From assembly GCF_000711235.1 (NCBI RefSeq), contig NZ_JOMI01000007.1:832490-896489 (forward strand): a DNA stretch of 64,000 bases, in the 5' to 3' direction. This document shows, in pieces, positions 47,057 through 56,020 of this stretch (position 1 is the first letter of the stretch; every line of letters begins with the position of its first letter). The DNA comes from Prevotella sp. 10(H) (GTDB lineage: Bacteria; Bacteroidota; Bacteroidia; Bacteroidales; Dysgonomonadaceae). The position numbers were made by a program, and so were the translations under genes. The notes beneath the pieces are model-generated. The model saw nothing but the letters and a program-made list of their open reading frames with translations. It was not told where the DNA came from and ran no database searches.

Positions 47057-48292
47057 ATGTCGACATATCTTATCGTAATACTATTAATTGTCATACTAGA
47101 TTTTTTTTGGACGCAATATCTTTCGTATCGCAACCGTAAACGGATGAGTCCTGAGATACCCGCGCAACTTGATGGTATTTACGATAAACAGGAGTATGCC
47201 CGTCAACAAGAGTATCAGAAGGTTAACAGCAGATTCGGTTTGCTGACCAGTTCCATTATGTTTCTGATCATGCTGCTTGTGCTGTTATTAGGTGTTTTCG
47301 GATGGCTAGATGAGATATTGAGGCAGTATATTACAAATGAAGTCACTCTTACATTGGCTTTCTTTGGTATTGTGTATATTGCAAATAGTATAATTTCCCT
47401 TCCTTTCGACTATTATGCCACTTTCGTAATAGAAGAACGTTTTTGTTTTAATAAATCTACAAAGGCTGTTTTTTGGCTCGACCAGTTGAAAGGATTTATC
47501 CTTACAATAGTTTTAGGAGGTATTATATTTGCCTTATTGGTTTGGTTCTATGAAGCGCTTGGAGACTATGCGTGGCTTTATGCATGGGGACTGGTAACGC
47601 TTTTCTCTTTGTTTATGACTTTGTTTTATTCTAATATTATTGTCCCTTTGTTCAACAAACAGACACCTCTTGAAGAGGGGGAATTGCGGGATGCTATCGA
47701 ATCTTTTTCTAAGAAAGCAGGTTTTGCTGTCAAGAATATTTATGTGATGGATGCTTCGAAACGATCGAGCAAAGCAAATGCTTACTTTACGGGGTTTGGC
47801 GCAAAAAAGCGCATCGTATTATTCGATACATTGATTAACGATCTGGATACAAATGAAATAGTCGCTGTGCTTGCTCATGAGATAGGGCATTATAAGAAAA
47901 AACATACATTGCAAGGTATGGTAATTTCTGTTTTCTACACAGGTATTATTCTCTTTCTGTTGTCTTTATTCCTGGATAATGAAGAGATTGCTATAGCATT
48001 GGGTGGAACAGAGCCTTCATTCCATCTCGGAATTATTGCTTTCTCAATATTATTTACCCCTATATCACTCATTATCGGTATCTTTTCTAGCATTCACAGC
48101 CGGATGAACGAATATCAGGCGGATGCTTATGCTGCCGGATTCGGATTGTCAGAACCGTTGATTAGCGGGTTAAAGAAGCTATCTGTCAAATCGTTGAGTA
48201 ATCTGAATCCTGACCCTCTTTATGTCTTTTTCTATTATTCTCATCCTACCTTACTGCAGCGGATGGATGCATTAAGGAAAATTGACAGCTAA
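47057..48292 (+). CDS. M48-family membrane metallopeptidase (Ste24/CAAX-prenyl-protease-like)
   Basis: The 411-residue membrane protein has about seven hydrophobic segments and the zinc-binding motif AHEIGHYKKKH (first His at residue 274). A later Glu (NEYQADAYAAGFG) is the third metal ligand in this family. This is the Ste24p/CAAX-protease-1 layout; bacterial members act in membrane protein quality control. I start at the ATG at 47057 because the upstream frame opens with TTG and adds unrelated residues. Two repeat-protein genes follow. Confidence 0.9.
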   Translation: MSTYLIVILLIVILDFFWTQYLSYRNRKRMSPEIPAQLDGIYDKQEYARQQEYQKVNSRFGLLTSSIMFLIMLLVLLLGVFGWLDEILRQYITNEVTLTLAFFGIVYIANSIISLPFDYYATFVIEERFCFNKSTKAVFWLDQLKGFILTIVLGGIIFALLVWFYEALGDYAWLYAWGLVTLFSLFMTLFYSNIIVPLFNKQTPLEEGELRDAIESFSKKAGFAVKNIYVMDASKRSSKANAYFTGFGAKKRIVLFDTLINDLDTNEIVAVLAHEIGHYKKKHTLQGMVISVFYTGIILFLLSLFLDNEEIAIALGGTEPSFHLGIIAFSILFTPISLIIGIFSSIHSRMNEYQADAYAAGFGLSEPLISGLKKLSVKSLSNLNPDPLYVFFYYSHPTLLQRMDALRKIDS

Positions 48293-48369
48293 AAGCCACT
48301 TTTTTCATAAAATCATTAAACCTTTTGGCTGCAATGCTATCATATATTATATGATAAATGCTTACTGCT

Positions 48370-48912
48370 ATGAAAAAGAATTATTTTATATTGTCAATAC
48401 TTCCCATTATTTCATTTATATTTTATCAATGTAATGTTGCCTATCCGTATGGAAGTTCCACCGGTAGAACGGTATATGCAGATACCGAAACAGACATACA
48501 GCAGGAAAAGCAAAAAATCATAAAGGAGTACAATCTGGATGAGCTTGTAGGGGATAAAAATGATAGGACCGAAGTGAGAAAAGATGTTTTCGGGAACGCT
48601 ATTATTGAGTATGGCAGGGGAGAAAAGATTGAAGTAAAGAAAGATTTCTTCGGAAATAGTATTATAAAAGATGAAAATGGCAAGGAAATAAAAATCAAGA
48701 AAGATATTTTCGGCAAGACGGTAATAGAGGATGAAAAAGGGAAAAAGAGGAAGGTCGAGAAAGATATTTTTGGGGACATTATCATAAAAGATGAAGATGG
48801 TAAGAAAACCAAAGTAACTAAAGATATCTTTGGTGATACCTACGTCGAAGATGAAAAAGGCAATAAAAAGAAGGTAAAGACTGATATATCCGGTAGAATT
48901 GTCCTTGAATGA
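48370..48912 (+). CDS. Secreted 20-residue-repeat protein (smaller partner)
   Basis: The 180-residue protein has a hydrophobic signal with Cys21 as a possible lipidation site (IFYQCN, not a canonical lipobox) and a 45-residue acidic linker. Six copies of a 20-residue unit follow, each around K-D-I-F-G-N/D and E-D-E-K-G, the Asp falling at residues 72, 92, 112, 132, 152 and 172. Each unit reads as two short strands with turns at FGN and KGN, which suggests a beta-solenoid or beta-roll. The only likeness I see is to YD-type repeats, without their Tyr. It is followed after 31 bp by a larger gene with the same unit. Function unknown. Confidence 0.75.
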   Translation: MKKNYFILSILPIISFIFYQCNVAYPYGSSTGRTVYADTETDIQQEKQKIIKEYNLDELVGDKNDRTEVRKDVFGNAIIEYGRGEKIEVKKDFFGNSIIKDENGKEIKIKKDIFGKTVIEDEKGKKRKVEKDIFGDIIIKDEDGKKTKVTKDIFGDTYVEDEKGNKKKVKTDISGRIVLE

Positions 48913-48943
48913 ATGCCATATTAATATTAAAAAATTAATTCTT

Positions 48944-49945
48944 ATGAAAAGTTATTATATAGTTATATTATCCTGCTCTATCTTATTTGCCGCAAATGCT
49001 TATGCACAAGATAAGAAGAAAGAAAAGATCTCGAAAGATATCTTCGGTAATACAATCATCGAAGATGAAAATGGTAATAAGAAAACCATTAAAAAGGACA
49101 TTTTCGGTAATACTGTTATCGAAGACAATAAGGGAAATAAGAAGACCATAAAGAAGGATATTCACGGGAATACCGTAATCGAGGATAATAAAGGAAATAA
49201 GAAAACGATTGGAGAAGATATTTTCGGCAATACAGTTATCGAAGATAATAAAGGCAATAAAACAACTATAGGTGAAGATATTTTTGGGAATAAAGTATTG
49301 GAAGACAATAAAGGGTATAAGAAAACTATCAAAAAAGATATTTTCGACAATACAATAATTGAGGACAACAAAGGCAATAAAACGACCATAAAGAAAGACA
49401 TATTTGATAATACGATAATTGAAGATAATAAGGGTAACAAGACTAAAATAGGAAAAGATATTTTTGATAATACAGTAATTGAGACGAATGGCAGAAAAGC
49501 TAAGATAGGACGTGATATATTCGGTTATTTGCAGTATGAGGTAAATAACAAGAAGATAGCTTATCTGGAAAAAGACATTTTCGATGCATGGATATTTACA
49601 GATGATAATGGTAACGAATTAAAATATTCGAAAGAATTCTGGGTGGATATTAAGAAGGATTTCAGGGGAGATGAGGAAAAGATCTTCTTTTGGCTGATGG
49701 ATGTATGCCGTGGGTTGAAGAACTATAAAGAAGAATATAAAGTCGATATATTCGATCATCTTCAGTTCAGTAATAACCGAAACGAAAAAGCATCTTTCTC
49801 AAAAAATATATTTGACGAAATGGTCTATGAAGACAGTAAAGGGAATAAAGTGACTTATTCGGAAGATGTCTGGAGGAAAACAAAACGCAAATACAGTTCA
49901 GAAAAAAGAGCATTTATCGATATGGTTCAACGCTATTTATTTTAA
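48944..49945 (+). CDS. Secreted 20-residue-repeat protein (larger partner)
   Basis: The 333-residue protein has a signal peptide cleaved near NAYAQDKK. Repeats of the same 20-residue unit have Asp at residues 32, 52, 72, 92, 112, 132, 152 and 172 (exact 20-residue spacing), then 191 and 211. A middle segment with KEFWVDIKKDFRGDEE and a Trp-rich helix follows, and two more divergent units near residues 270-310. The N-terminal repeats are nearly identical in protein but vary at synonymous sites. I chose the ATG at 48944 over an upstream TTG because the signal peptide begins there. No known family is recognised; an adhesin or structural role is a guess. Confidence 0.75.
   Translation: MKSYYIVILSCSILFAANAYAQDKKKEKISKDIFGNTIIEDENGNKKTIKKDIFGNTVIEDNKGNKKTIKKDIHGNTVIEDNKGNKKTIGEDIFGNTVIEDNKGNKTTIGEDIFGNKVLEDNKGYKKTIKKDIFDNTIIEDNKGNKTTIKKDIFDNTIIEDNKGNKTKIGKDIFDNTVIETNGRKAKIGRDIFGYLQYEVNNKKIAYLEKDIFDAWIFTDDNGNELKYSKEFWVDIKKDFRGDEEKIFFWLMDVCRGLKNYKEEYKVDIFDHLQFSNNRNEKASFSKNIFDEMVYEDSKGNKVTYSEDVWRKTKRKYSSEKRAFIDMVQRYLF
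49034..49573 (+). repeat. Tandem 60-bp coding repeat array
   Basis: About nine 60-bp units encode the 20-residue repeats. Copies differ at many third codon positions, so the array is old or selection acts on the protein rather than recent duplication. Confidence 0.85.
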
Positions 49946-50032
49946 TAAATAAATTTGTAGCTTATGGAATTTCACCATTTTTCAACTCCATTTAATATCG
50001 GAACGATATTCATAACAACAAAACGTTGAATC

Positions 50033-50797
50033 ATGCTGAAAAAACTACTTCTTATAAGCTTTCTATCTTCTTTATTCCTGCCGTTTTTTGCGCAGGAAGT
50101 GCAAACTATCCATGTAATGGTTGCCTTATGCGATAACAAATATCAGGGAATTGTGAAAGTACCCAAAGGTATCGGGAACGGGCAAGACCCTCATACAAAC
50201 CTTTACTGGGGATGCGGTTATGGCATAGGTACCTATTTCCGTAAAAGTGCTGACTGGAAAGAAATAAGAAGAATAAAGGCAGATAATGTCCGCCTCGAAA
50301 GAATTATATTCAAGCATAAGACAAAGGATTATTATCTTGTAGCAGATGCCTATGACGGACAGTATATAAAAAATTGTACCGAAGATTTCTTTAAGTCTTG
50401 TGCTGGAAGTAAAAAAGATACCGTTATGGTTGGTAAAACTATTGTAGGCATTAATGGAAATGCCAAATTGGTGGCTTATGTAGGACACAACGGGCTAATG
50501 GATTTTTCTTTGCCTAATAAATATGATAATACGGATGGCAAAACCCGCGATGCAATAATCTTAGCCTGCTACAGCAAAAGGTATTTTACTCCTTATCTTC
50601 GTTCGGCAAAAGCCAATCCTTTACTTTGGTCTACCCATCTGATGAGTCCCGAAGCATATACATTCCATGATGCCATAGCTACATATATATCGGGAGGAAC
50701 TACCACCGCTATACGGGAAAGTGCCGCGCAGGCATATAACAAGTTCCAGAAGTGCGGGATAAAAGGTGCACGGGGATTACTGACTACAGGCTTCTGA
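50033..50797 (+). CDS. Secreted protein with caspase-like His/Cys arrangement
   Basis: The 254-residue protein has a signal peptide (hydrophobic residues 5-19, cleavage near FFAQEVQ). The N-terminal part has HVMVALCDNKYQGIVKVP and GNGQDPHTNLYWGCGYGIG. A hydrophobic strand then ends at His152 (LVAYVGHNGLMDF), and 27 residues later another ends at Cys179 (DAIILACYSKRYF). A strand-His-Gly-like and strand-Ala-Cys pattern is the signature of clan CD peptidases (caspase, gingipain, C13). Here the His is followed by Asn-Gly rather than Gly, so it is only suggestive. It lies 87 bp after the large repeat gene on the same strand. Confidence 0.65.
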   Translation: MLKKLLLISFLSSLFLPFFAQEVQTIHVMVALCDNKYQGIVKVPKGIGNGQDPHTNLYWGCGYGIGTYFRKSADWKEIRRIKADNVRLERIIFKHKTKDYYLVADAYDGQYIKNCTEDFFKSCAGSKKDTVMVGKTIVGINGNAKLVAYVGHNGLMDFSLPNKYDNTDGKTRDAIILACYSKRYFTPYLRSAKANPLLWSTHLMSPEAYTFHDAIATYISGGTTTAIRESAAQAYNKFQKCGIKGARGLLTTGF

Positions 50798-50889
50798 TAT
50801 ATTATAAGTACGCTCTAAGTTTATCTATACATTGGTTTATATTATAGTCCGGTGATCTTTATTTTGTATTTATGTATTAGCTGAATTCT

Positions 50890-50979
50890 GTTACTTTTGT
50901 TACTTTTTATTTTATAAAACTAATGACTAAAGGCTATCAGATAATAGCTAAAAAAAACGTTACCTTTGTTACTTTTTAT
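50890..50979 (+). promoter_or_regulatory. Duplicated promoter-like element upstream of cinA
   Basis: Two 21-base copies (50890-50910 and 50959-50979) differ at one position and are 69 bases apart. Each contains a TAnnTTTG box (TACTTTTG at 50892-50899 and TACCTTTG at 50961-50968), the second lying 58 bp before the cinA ATG. Confidence 0.55.
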
Positions 50980-51025
50980 AATAAGCAGACGAAACAATAT
51001 TTGTAATCACTTAGCAATAAAATAA

Positions 51026-52249
51026 ATGAAAGCAGCAATCGTAACTATAGGCGATGAAATCCTCATCGGTCAGATTGTCGATACCAATTCGGCATGGATA
51101 GCACAAAAACTTACACTTGCGGGTTTTGAAGTAGAAGAAATGTTGTCGATAGGTGATGATGCCCAACAGATAAAGGCTACGATTGATGACGTTTTTGCCC
51201 GTGTGGACGTGATACTGATGACAGGCGGACTGGGCCCTACTAAAGACGATATAACGAAGAAAACACTTTGCGATTTTTTTGGTACTACACTGGTATTTGA
51301 TAATGCAGTATTGGAAAATATTCAAAACGTGCTGTCCAATGCTATGTCCCTTAACGAACTAACACGTAATCAGGCCTACGTCCCTAAAGATTGCACAGTA
51401 ATACAAAATAAGGTAGGGACGGCGCCTATCACATGGTTCGACCACATAGGTAAAGTATTGGTGTCTATGCCCGGTGTACCTCATGAGATGCGATACGTAA
51501 TGGAAAATGAAATTATCCCGCGCCTGCAGGCAAAATACGATCCCGATGCATATCTCAAACGTATATTTATATTGAAGGGGTATACTGAATCGGCTTTAGC
51601 GATGTATATTGCCGACTTTGAGGATAATCTGCCCGACGGTTTCGGATTGGCTTATCTTCCTTCGCTTGGATTGATGAAACTGCGCCTCTTTGTGAGGGGA
51701 GAGCATCGTTTAGCTGAAATGGCAGAACAAGAGAAGAAACTGGTTTCCTTGCTTGGAGATGCTATTATTGCCGAGAAGGATATCAGCGTAGAAAAGATTC
51801 TAGGTCAGCGGCTCTTTGAAAAAGGTTTGACAATCGGCACGGCGGAAAGCTGTACAGGAGGAAATATCGCCCATATGATAACATCCATGCCCGGTTCGTC
51901 ACGCTATTTTAAAGGTTCGGTTGTTTCGTATGCCAATGAGGAGAAGGTTAATATATTGCATGTAAAGCAGGAATCATTAGACCGGTTCGGCGCTGTAAGT
52001 GAAGCGGTTGCTATTGAGATGGCACGCGGAGCACAACAGATACTCAATGTGGATTGCTCTATAGCCACCACAGGAATAGCAGGCCCTGATGGAGGAAGTG
52101 ATGAGAAACCTGTGGGCACGGTATGGATATGTACCACATATAAAGACAAGTGCGTAGTAAAGAAATATCAATTAGGCAAATTCCGCGAAGCCAATATTAT
52201 GCGGGCATCTACAAATGGTATGCTGCAATTATTGGAGATGATAGATTAA
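51026..52249 (+). CDS. cinA: CinA-family NMN deamidase-related / competence-damage protein
   Basis: The 407-residue protein has an N-terminal MoCF-like domain (AAIVTIGDEILIGQIVDTN and VDVILMTGGLGPTKDDI) and a C-terminal CinA domain with GTAESCTGGNIAHMI, SYANEEKV and TTGIAGPDGGSDEKPVGTV. The C-terminal part hydrolyses nicotinamide mononucleotide or related pyridine nucleotides in known members, which links it to NAD recycling. Two promoter-like boxes lie upstream. It is followed 86 bp later by a small SRPBCC gene. Confidence 0.93.
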   Translation: MKAAIVTIGDEILIGQIVDTNSAWIAQKLTLAGFEVEEMLSIGDDAQQIKATIDDVFARVDVILMTGGLGPTKDDITKKTLCDFFGTTLVFDNAVLENIQNVLSNAMSLNELTRNQAYVPKDCTVIQNKVGTAPITWFDHIGKVLVSMPGVPHEMRYVMENEIIPRLQAKYDPDAYLKRIFILKGYTESALAMYIADFEDNLPDGFGLAYLPSLGLMKLRLFVRGEHRLAEMAEQEKKLVSLLGDAIIAEKDISVEKILGQRLFEKGLTIGTAESCTGGNIAHMITSMPGSSRYFKGSVVSYANEEKVNILHVKQESLDRFGAVSEAVAIEMARGAQQILNVDCSIATTGIAGPDGGSDEKPVGTVWICTTYKDKCVVKKYQLGKFREANIMRASTNGMLQLLEMID

Positions 52250-52299
52250 ATTATAAGGAACTCAAATCTGTATTCCTGTAAACATAGCCGTTCTTATAT

Positions 52300-52332
52300 T
52301 GTTATTATTTTATTATACACAAAATAATAACA
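52300..52332 (+). promoter_or_regulatory. Inverted repeat next to the SRPBCC start codon
   Basis: A 12-bp perfect stem (TGTTATTATTTT with AAAATAATAACA) with a 9-base loop ends 3 bases before the ATG at 52336. In RNA it would place the ribosome-entry region in a weak hairpin; in DNA it may be an operator. Confidence 0.45.
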
Positions 52333-52335
52333 GAA

Positions 52336-52764
52336 ATGAAAAGTGAACCTGTAATAGTGGAAACAGATATTAACGCTCCCGTAGAAAAAGTGTGGGAAGC
52401 AATTACGGATGCAGCAGAGATGCAGCATTGGTTTTTCGAAGTCAGTGAATTTAAGCCTGCAGTCGGATTTGAATTCTCGTTTTATAGCGGTGGCGAGGAA
52501 CAGAAATTTTTGCATGTATGTAAAGTGCTGGAAGTTGAGCCTTATAAATTATTATCCTATAGCTTGGCATATGACGATATGGACGGAGAATCGGTCGTCA
52601 GAATAGAATTGTCGGAAAATATGGACATTACTTCTGTAAAGCTTACCCATACAGGAATTGAATCTTTTCCTCAGGACAGGCCGGATTTTTCCAGACCGAC
52701 TTTCGAAAATGCATGGAAGGAACTCATACAAATATCACTTAAAGAATATGTGGAAAATAAATAA
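52336..52764 (+). CDS. SRPBCC / AHSA1-like protein
   Basis: The 142-residue protein has a START-like helix-grip fold: IVETDINAPVEKVWEAITDAAEMQHW, then alternating strands and a long C-terminal helix (AWKELIQISLKEYV). These small proteins bind hydrophobic ligands or act as Hsp90-activator-like cofactors; the ligand is unknown. The hairpin immediately upstream may tune its translation. It converges with the yidD-rnpA pair, with stops 16 bp apart. Confidence 0.88.
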   Translation: MKSEPVIVETDINAPVEKVWEAITDAAEMQHWFFEVSEFKPAVGFEFSFYSGGEEQKFLHVCKVLEVEPYKLLSYSLAYDDMDGESVVRIELSENMDITSVKLTHTGIESFPQDRPDFSRPTFENAWKELIQISLKEYVENK

Positions 52765-52780
52765 GATGTAAAAAACATCC

Positions 52781-53002
52781 TTAAGGGACAGGATCATATC
52801 CGTGTCCACCCCAAGGATTACACTTCACAATACGTTTGGTTGCCAACCATAATCCTTTAAATGGCCCGTGTTTCTTTATTGCTTGTATAGCATATTCTGA
52901 GCAGGTAGGTGTATATCTGCACGAAGGCGGTAGCATAGGGGATATGCTGTACTTGTAAAAATAGACAGGTAATAGAAGTATCCATGATAAAACCTTCTTC
53001 AT
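52781..53002 (-). CDS. yidD: Membrane protein insertion efficiency factor YidD
   Basis: The 73-residue protein has the family pattern [21 protein letters not shown], with Cys residues at [12 protein letters not shown] and the end [14 protein letters not shown]. It sits by the YidC insertase and helps membrane protein insertion. Its start overlaps the stop of rnpA by four bases, the usual pairing. Confidence 0.95.
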   Translation of the reverse strand: MKKVLSWILLLPVYFYKYSISPMLPPSCRYTPTCSEYAIQAIKKHGPFKGLWLATKRIVKCNPWGGHGYDPVP

Positions 53003-53421
53003 TCCGGCACCCCTTCCCTTAGTTTTGAGATCAATACGGATACCGTTTTCAAAATGGCTTTTTCTATCTCGGTATATTCCGGTAACTCGTTTTTCAGATA
53101 GAGAAAAGCAATATCCATTCTTTTACCCTTCTCTTTCAATAATGCACTCAGTTCGTGCTTATTCAGACGATATGCTTCTCTTATCAGGCGTTTTACCCTG
53201 TTACGCTTAACGGCACGTTTAAATTTCTTTTTAGAAACGCTGGTGAGAATGGCTGCCAACTGGTGGTTTACTTCCGGTTCATTTTCGACAGTGTATACTA
53301 CTCTCAACGGATATGCAATAAAAGATTGTCCGGATGAAAAAAGTTTATCTATAGCTTTAGTACTACAGAGTTTTTCTTCTTTGGGAAAAGTATTCTTTAT
53401 ATTGGATAATTCCGTATTCAT
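52999..53421 (-). CDS. rnpA: Ribonuclease P protein component
   Basis: The 140-residue basic protein binds the RNA subunit of RNase P, which trims the 5' ends of pre-tRNAs. The RNR motif lies in [17 protein letters not shown], preceded by the variable N-terminal strand. I start at the ATG at 53421. An upstream frame could begin at TTG 53445, but that codon lies inside a perfect TAnnTTTG box (53443-53450), so translation from there is not credible. Confidence 0.93.
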   Translation of the reverse strand: MNTELSNIKNTFPKEEKLCSTKAIDKLFSSGQSFIAYPLRVVYTVENEPEVNHQLAAILTSVSKKKFKRAVKRNRVKRLIREAYRLNKHELSALLKEKGKRMDIAFLYLKNELPEYTEIEKAILKTVSVLISKLREGVPE

Positions 53422-53442
53422 CTGTTTTTGGTAATAAGATGT

Positions 53443-53450
53443 CAAAGGTA
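53443..53450 (-). promoter_or_regulatory. Predicted rnpA-yidD -7 box (TACCTTTG)
   Basis: On the minus strand TACCTTTG matches TAnnTTTG and lies 21 bp before the rnpA ATG at 53421. Its position decides the start codon of rnpA. Confidence 0.6.
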
Positions 53451-53652
53451 GGAAGTTTTACTTGTGGTTACTGAATATAATCGGTAGAATTTAGATAAGT
53501 TAATATGTATCTGTTTGTTTTGATATTTATAAAGTGTTGTTTATTAGGAATGTATTGCTCTGAACTATTTTTATTTATTTTCAATTGTAACTTTTTTTCA
53601 GGTCGTTTCGTCATATTACTAAATTAAGAATTAAACTAAATATATTAATATT

Positions 53653-55974
53653 ATGAAACGTTCCTTAACATTACTCGTTTTACTTGCGGTTATATCAATT
53701 ATATCAACTGCTCAGGTTAAAATATCCGGCACAATAGTCGACATCGACACTAAAGGTGCTATTGAATTTGTAAACATCGCTTTATTAAAGCAGGATTCAA
53801 CTTTTGTAGCCGGAACTTCTTCCGATACGAATGGTTTTTTCGAATTTAATAATATAGCCAATGGTGATTACTTGCTCTCTGCTACTTTCGTAGGCTACCT
53901 AAAAGCATATCATCCGATAAATGGTGTAGACGAGGATACCGACACGGGGAATATTCATCTCGAAGCATCCGACATCGCACTAAAGGATGTTACGGTGACA
54001 GCAAATGCAGTGATTCAGAAACCCGACAGGAAAATAATAATCCCGTCGGATGCACAGATAAGAGCATCCAGCACAGGTGTTACATTGCTTCGTAATCTTC
54101 AGCTATCGCGTGTAATAATTAATCCTATAGCCAATACGATAACTGTACCCGGAGGGGGGGGCGTTCAGCTAAGGGTCAATGGTGTAGAGGTAACTATGTC
54201 AGAGATCGTAGCTATTCAGCCCGCCGATATAATCCGTATCGAATATCACGATGAACCGGGAATGAGATATAATAATGCAGCGGCAGTTATAGATTACATC
54301 GTCCGCCGTAGAGAATCGGGAGGAAGTTTTTCTATGGACCTGAAAGATGCACTGCCTTGGGTAATAGGATGGGGAGAAAATTTCATGTCGGCTAAAGTTA
54401 ATAACAAAAAATCCGAATTCGGAGTAAATGCATATTGGTCGCATCGTAAACTGGAATGGACACGAGAAAATAGAGAAACCTTTGTTTTTCCGGATAAAAC
54501 ATTAGAGCGTATAGAAAAAGGTGATCCTACAGATCTTAAAGATAATAAATTGAATGTCGCTTTGAACTATAATTTGAATGAACCGGATAAATATCAGTTT
54601 AATGCTATCCTTCGTAATAATTATCAGAATACACCGCAACAATATACCGACCGTAGAAGTGCTATATATTCATCGGACAACAGTATTCCGCTTTCTATAT
54701 TCGACCATAGTACGTGGAGAAGCAGTAATACATCTCTTGACCTCTATTATCAGCGGAATCTCAAGAATGATCAGTTGATTATATTTAATGTAGTAGGTAC
54801 ATATATGGACTCTAAGTCTACCCGTACATATCAGGAACGCCGCGATCAGGATCTTAATACCGATATATTCTCATCCATTTCCGGCGATAAGTATTCCCTC
54901 ATTGCAGAAGGTATTTACGAAAAGAAAATGAATATAGGTAAGCTTTCTGCGGGGATGAAACATACGCAAAGCTATACAAATAATATATATGGTGGAAACG
55001 TATCGACAGATATAGGCATGAACTTTGCCGAAACATACGGATATGCCGAACTACAGCTACGTAAGAATAAATTCAGCTATACTTTCGGACTGGGTGCCAT
55101 GCGTATATACAACAGTCAGGGAGACAGTAAAGATGATAAATATATATTCCGCCCGACTTTAAGGGTTACTTATAATATCAATGATAATGCATATGTAAGA
55201 TACAACGCGCATATGTCGGGATATTCTCCATCTCTTTCCGATCTGAATAATGTAGAGCAGAATATAGATTCATTACAAATCCGCAGGGGTAATCCGAATC
55301 TTAAAACAGTCAGGAACTTTACCAATACAGTGAATGCAGGATATAACAAAGGCATGTTTGGCGTTGAATTATTTATGCGATATAATTATGATCACAAGCC
55401 TAATATGGAACAGGTATTCTTTGAAGATGGCAAATTTATCCGGACAAATATCAATCATAAGGCATTTCACCGTATCAATTTAGAAACTACATTCAGACTG
55501 AAGCCATGGAAAGATTATATTAATCTGAGTATAACTCCCGGGCTAAACAGATATATAAGTGTTGGCAATGATTTTACTCATACATATAATAACTGGTTTG
55601 CTAGAGGATCCTTGTATTTGAATTATAAAAAATGGATGCTTGGCGGTGAAGTCTTTACACGTTGGAACTACTTTTGGGGAGAAACTCTGGAGATAGGGGA
55701 GCGCGTACATGTAGTGATGGCTACTTATAACACCGGAAAATGGAATGTCGGCGTAATGATGATCAATCCGTTCACCAAAAACTATTCGATGGGCAGTAAG
55801 AACTATTCGAGCTTGACACCGAATGTCTCCGAAGTTTATTCAAAGAACTTAAAGCAGGTAGTTGTTCTCAATTTCGGACTGAATCTTAATTTCGGACGTC
55901 AGTATAAAGCAGCAGATAAGCGATTGAATAATGACGACAGCGATGCCGGAATCATGTCGGGAGCAAAAAAATAA
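53653..55974 (+). CDS. TonB-dependent-receptor-like outer membrane beta-barrel protein
   Basis: The 773-residue protein has a signal peptide (hydrophobic residues 5-17, cleavage near STAQVKIS), an Ig-like carboxypeptidase-regulatory domain (KISGTIVDIDTKGAIEFVNI), a plug-like domain around residues 115-230 (including IEYHDEPGMRYNNAAAVIDY), and a long barrel ending in a strand rich in aromatic residues. It shares the design of the 7543-9897 protein. A run of eight G (54154-54161) falls in codons 168-170, a Gly-rich loop of the plug, where length changes would alter the frame. It ends before a good terminator. Confidence 0.88.
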   Translation: MKRSLTLLVLLAVISIISTAQVKISGTIVDIDTKGAIEFVNIALLKQDSTFVAGTSSDTNGFFEFNNIANGDYLLSATFVGYLKAYHPINGVDEDTDTGNIHLEASDIALKDVTVTANAVIQKPDRKIIIPSDAQIRASSTGVTLLRNLQLSRVIINPIANTITVPGGGGVQLRVNGVEVTMSEIVAIQPADIIRIEYHDEPGMRYNNAAAVIDYIVRRRESGGSFSMDLKDALPWVIGWGENFMSAKVNNKKSEFGVNAYWSHRKLEWTRENRETFVFPDKTLERIEKGDPTDLKDNKLNVALNYNLNEPDKYQFNAILRNNYQNTPQQYTDRRSAIYSSDNSIPLSIFDHSTWRSSNTSLDLYYQRNLKNDQLIIFNVVGTYMDSKSTRTYQERRDQDLNTDIFSSISGDKYSLIAEGIYEKKMNIGKLSAGMKHTQSYTNNIYGGNVSTDIGMNFAETYGYAELQLRKNKFSYTFGLGAMRIYNSQGDSKDDKYIFRPTLRVTYNINDNAYVRYNAHMSGYSPSLSDLNNVEQNIDSLQIRRGNPNLKTVRNFTNTVNAGYNKGMFGVELFMRYNYDHKPNMEQVFFEDGKFIRTNINHKAFHRINLETTFRLKPWKDYINLSITPGLNRYISVGNDFTHTYNNWFARGSLYLNYKKWMLGGEVFTRWNYFWGETLEIGERVHVVMATYNTGKWNVGVMMINPFTKNYSMGSKNYSSLTPNVSEVYSKNLKQVVVLNFGLNLNFGRQYKAADKRLNNDDSDAGIMSGAKK

Positions 55975-56020
55975 TAAGTCATAATATTAGGGTAACTAAT
56001 ATATTGATTGTGTTTACAAA

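Noticed and set aside
48441..48812. Long reverse frame opposite the first repeat-protein gene (and a similar one at 49162-49440).
   Set aside because: It mirrors the 60-bp repeats of the forward gene and reads as low-complexity hydrophobic sequence.
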